From JAADJA01 sp963840975 (GTDB taxonomy: Bacteria > Bacteroidota > Bacteroidia > Bacteroidales > JAADJA01), in contig CAWJBC010000015.1 in assembly GCA_963840975.1 (NCBI GenBank), positions 1 through 64,000 on the forward strand: 64,000 nt of DNA. The letters run 5' to 3'. The translations under genes and the position numbers were made by a program. This document shows, in pieces, positions 63,982 to 64,000 of the stretch (its first letter is position 1; every line of letters begins with the position of its first letter). A model generated the notes under the pieces. It was not told the origin of the DNA and did not search any database. It worked only from the letters and a program-made list of their open reading frames with translations.

Positions 63982-64000
63982 ATACTTTTTTCCCAAAATT

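Noticed and set aside
1..64000. CRISPR arrays, rRNA genes, prophage or autonomous transposase genes
   Set aside because: No regular spaced repeats, rRNA motifs, capsid/terminase genes or transposase/integrase motifs were found. The only mobile-looking items are non-autonomous.

Overview
The window is chromosomal DNA of a Bacteroidota bacterium, most likely from the Bacteroidales/Marinilabiliales side of the phylum. Reasons: type IX secretion (T9SS) C-terminal sorting domains with a YPNP/FPNP motif, FISUMP and GEVED domain surface proteins, a LytS/LytTR two-component pair with a Reg_prop/Y_Y_Y sensor, an RND pump fused to its outer-membrane factor, a bacterial geranylgeranylglyceryl phosphate synthase, TAnnTTTG -7 promoter boxes, and the gene order rplU-rpmA-serS.

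Layout. 0-3.1 kb: end of an unrecognised gene, a secreted FISUMP protein, then a repeat-rich spacer. 3.1-8.7 kb: a DUF4143-type ATPase, then a LytTR regulator and its frameshifted sensor kinase. 8.8-18.4 kb: two very large surface proteins (2026 aa PKD/beta-helix/T9SS; 1160 aa with five GEVED repeats). 19-24.5 kb: heavy-metal RND efflux (adaptor plus CusA-TolC fusion). 24.7-32.7 kb: ssb, a four-helix-bundle protein, an AT-rich cassette-like stretch with an unknown secreted protein and a B12-binding radical SAM enzyme, a small lipoprotein, a second FISUMP protein, and divergent pabA/pabB. 32.7-41.5 kb: a dicarboxylate symporter, an AbiE-type toxin-antitoxin pair with a stop codon inside the toxin, a YjjG-like HAD phosphatase, a secreted GH31 glycosidase, and an MNT/HEPN toxin-antitoxin pair whose HEPN gene is split by a MITE-like element also present at 36.6 kb. 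41.5-51 kb: a T9SS cargo protein, an SPFH/membrane/ribbon-helix-helix trio, tRNA-Ser, a GH88/105 hydrolase, an S9 peptidase, GGGP synthase, trxB, and tRNA-Pro followed by a GIY-YIG nuclease whose 3' end runs into a degenerate tRNA-Pro copy. 51-64 kb: Fic, tsaB, a HlyD/TolC efflux pair, adenine deaminase, an ArsR-family regulator, rsmA, a TPR protein, serS, rpmA, rplU and an unknown small protein.

How the genes fit together. Housekeeping genes cluster at the right end (translation) and between 48 and 53 kb. The left half is dominated by secreted or surface proteins and envelope functions. Defence/toxin modules (AbiEi/AbiEii, MNT/HEPN, Fic) are scattered, and two of the three are visibly damaged. 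Seven breaks in five genes can each be repaired by removing one base in the coding direction, often in a homopolymer. This points to insertion-type sequencing or assembly errors as the first explanation, although real gene decay cannot be excluded from sequence alone. The most interesting structures are the GIY-YIG/tRNA-Pro mini-element, the MITE in the HEPN gene, and the cassette-like AT-rich pair at 25.8-28.0 kb.
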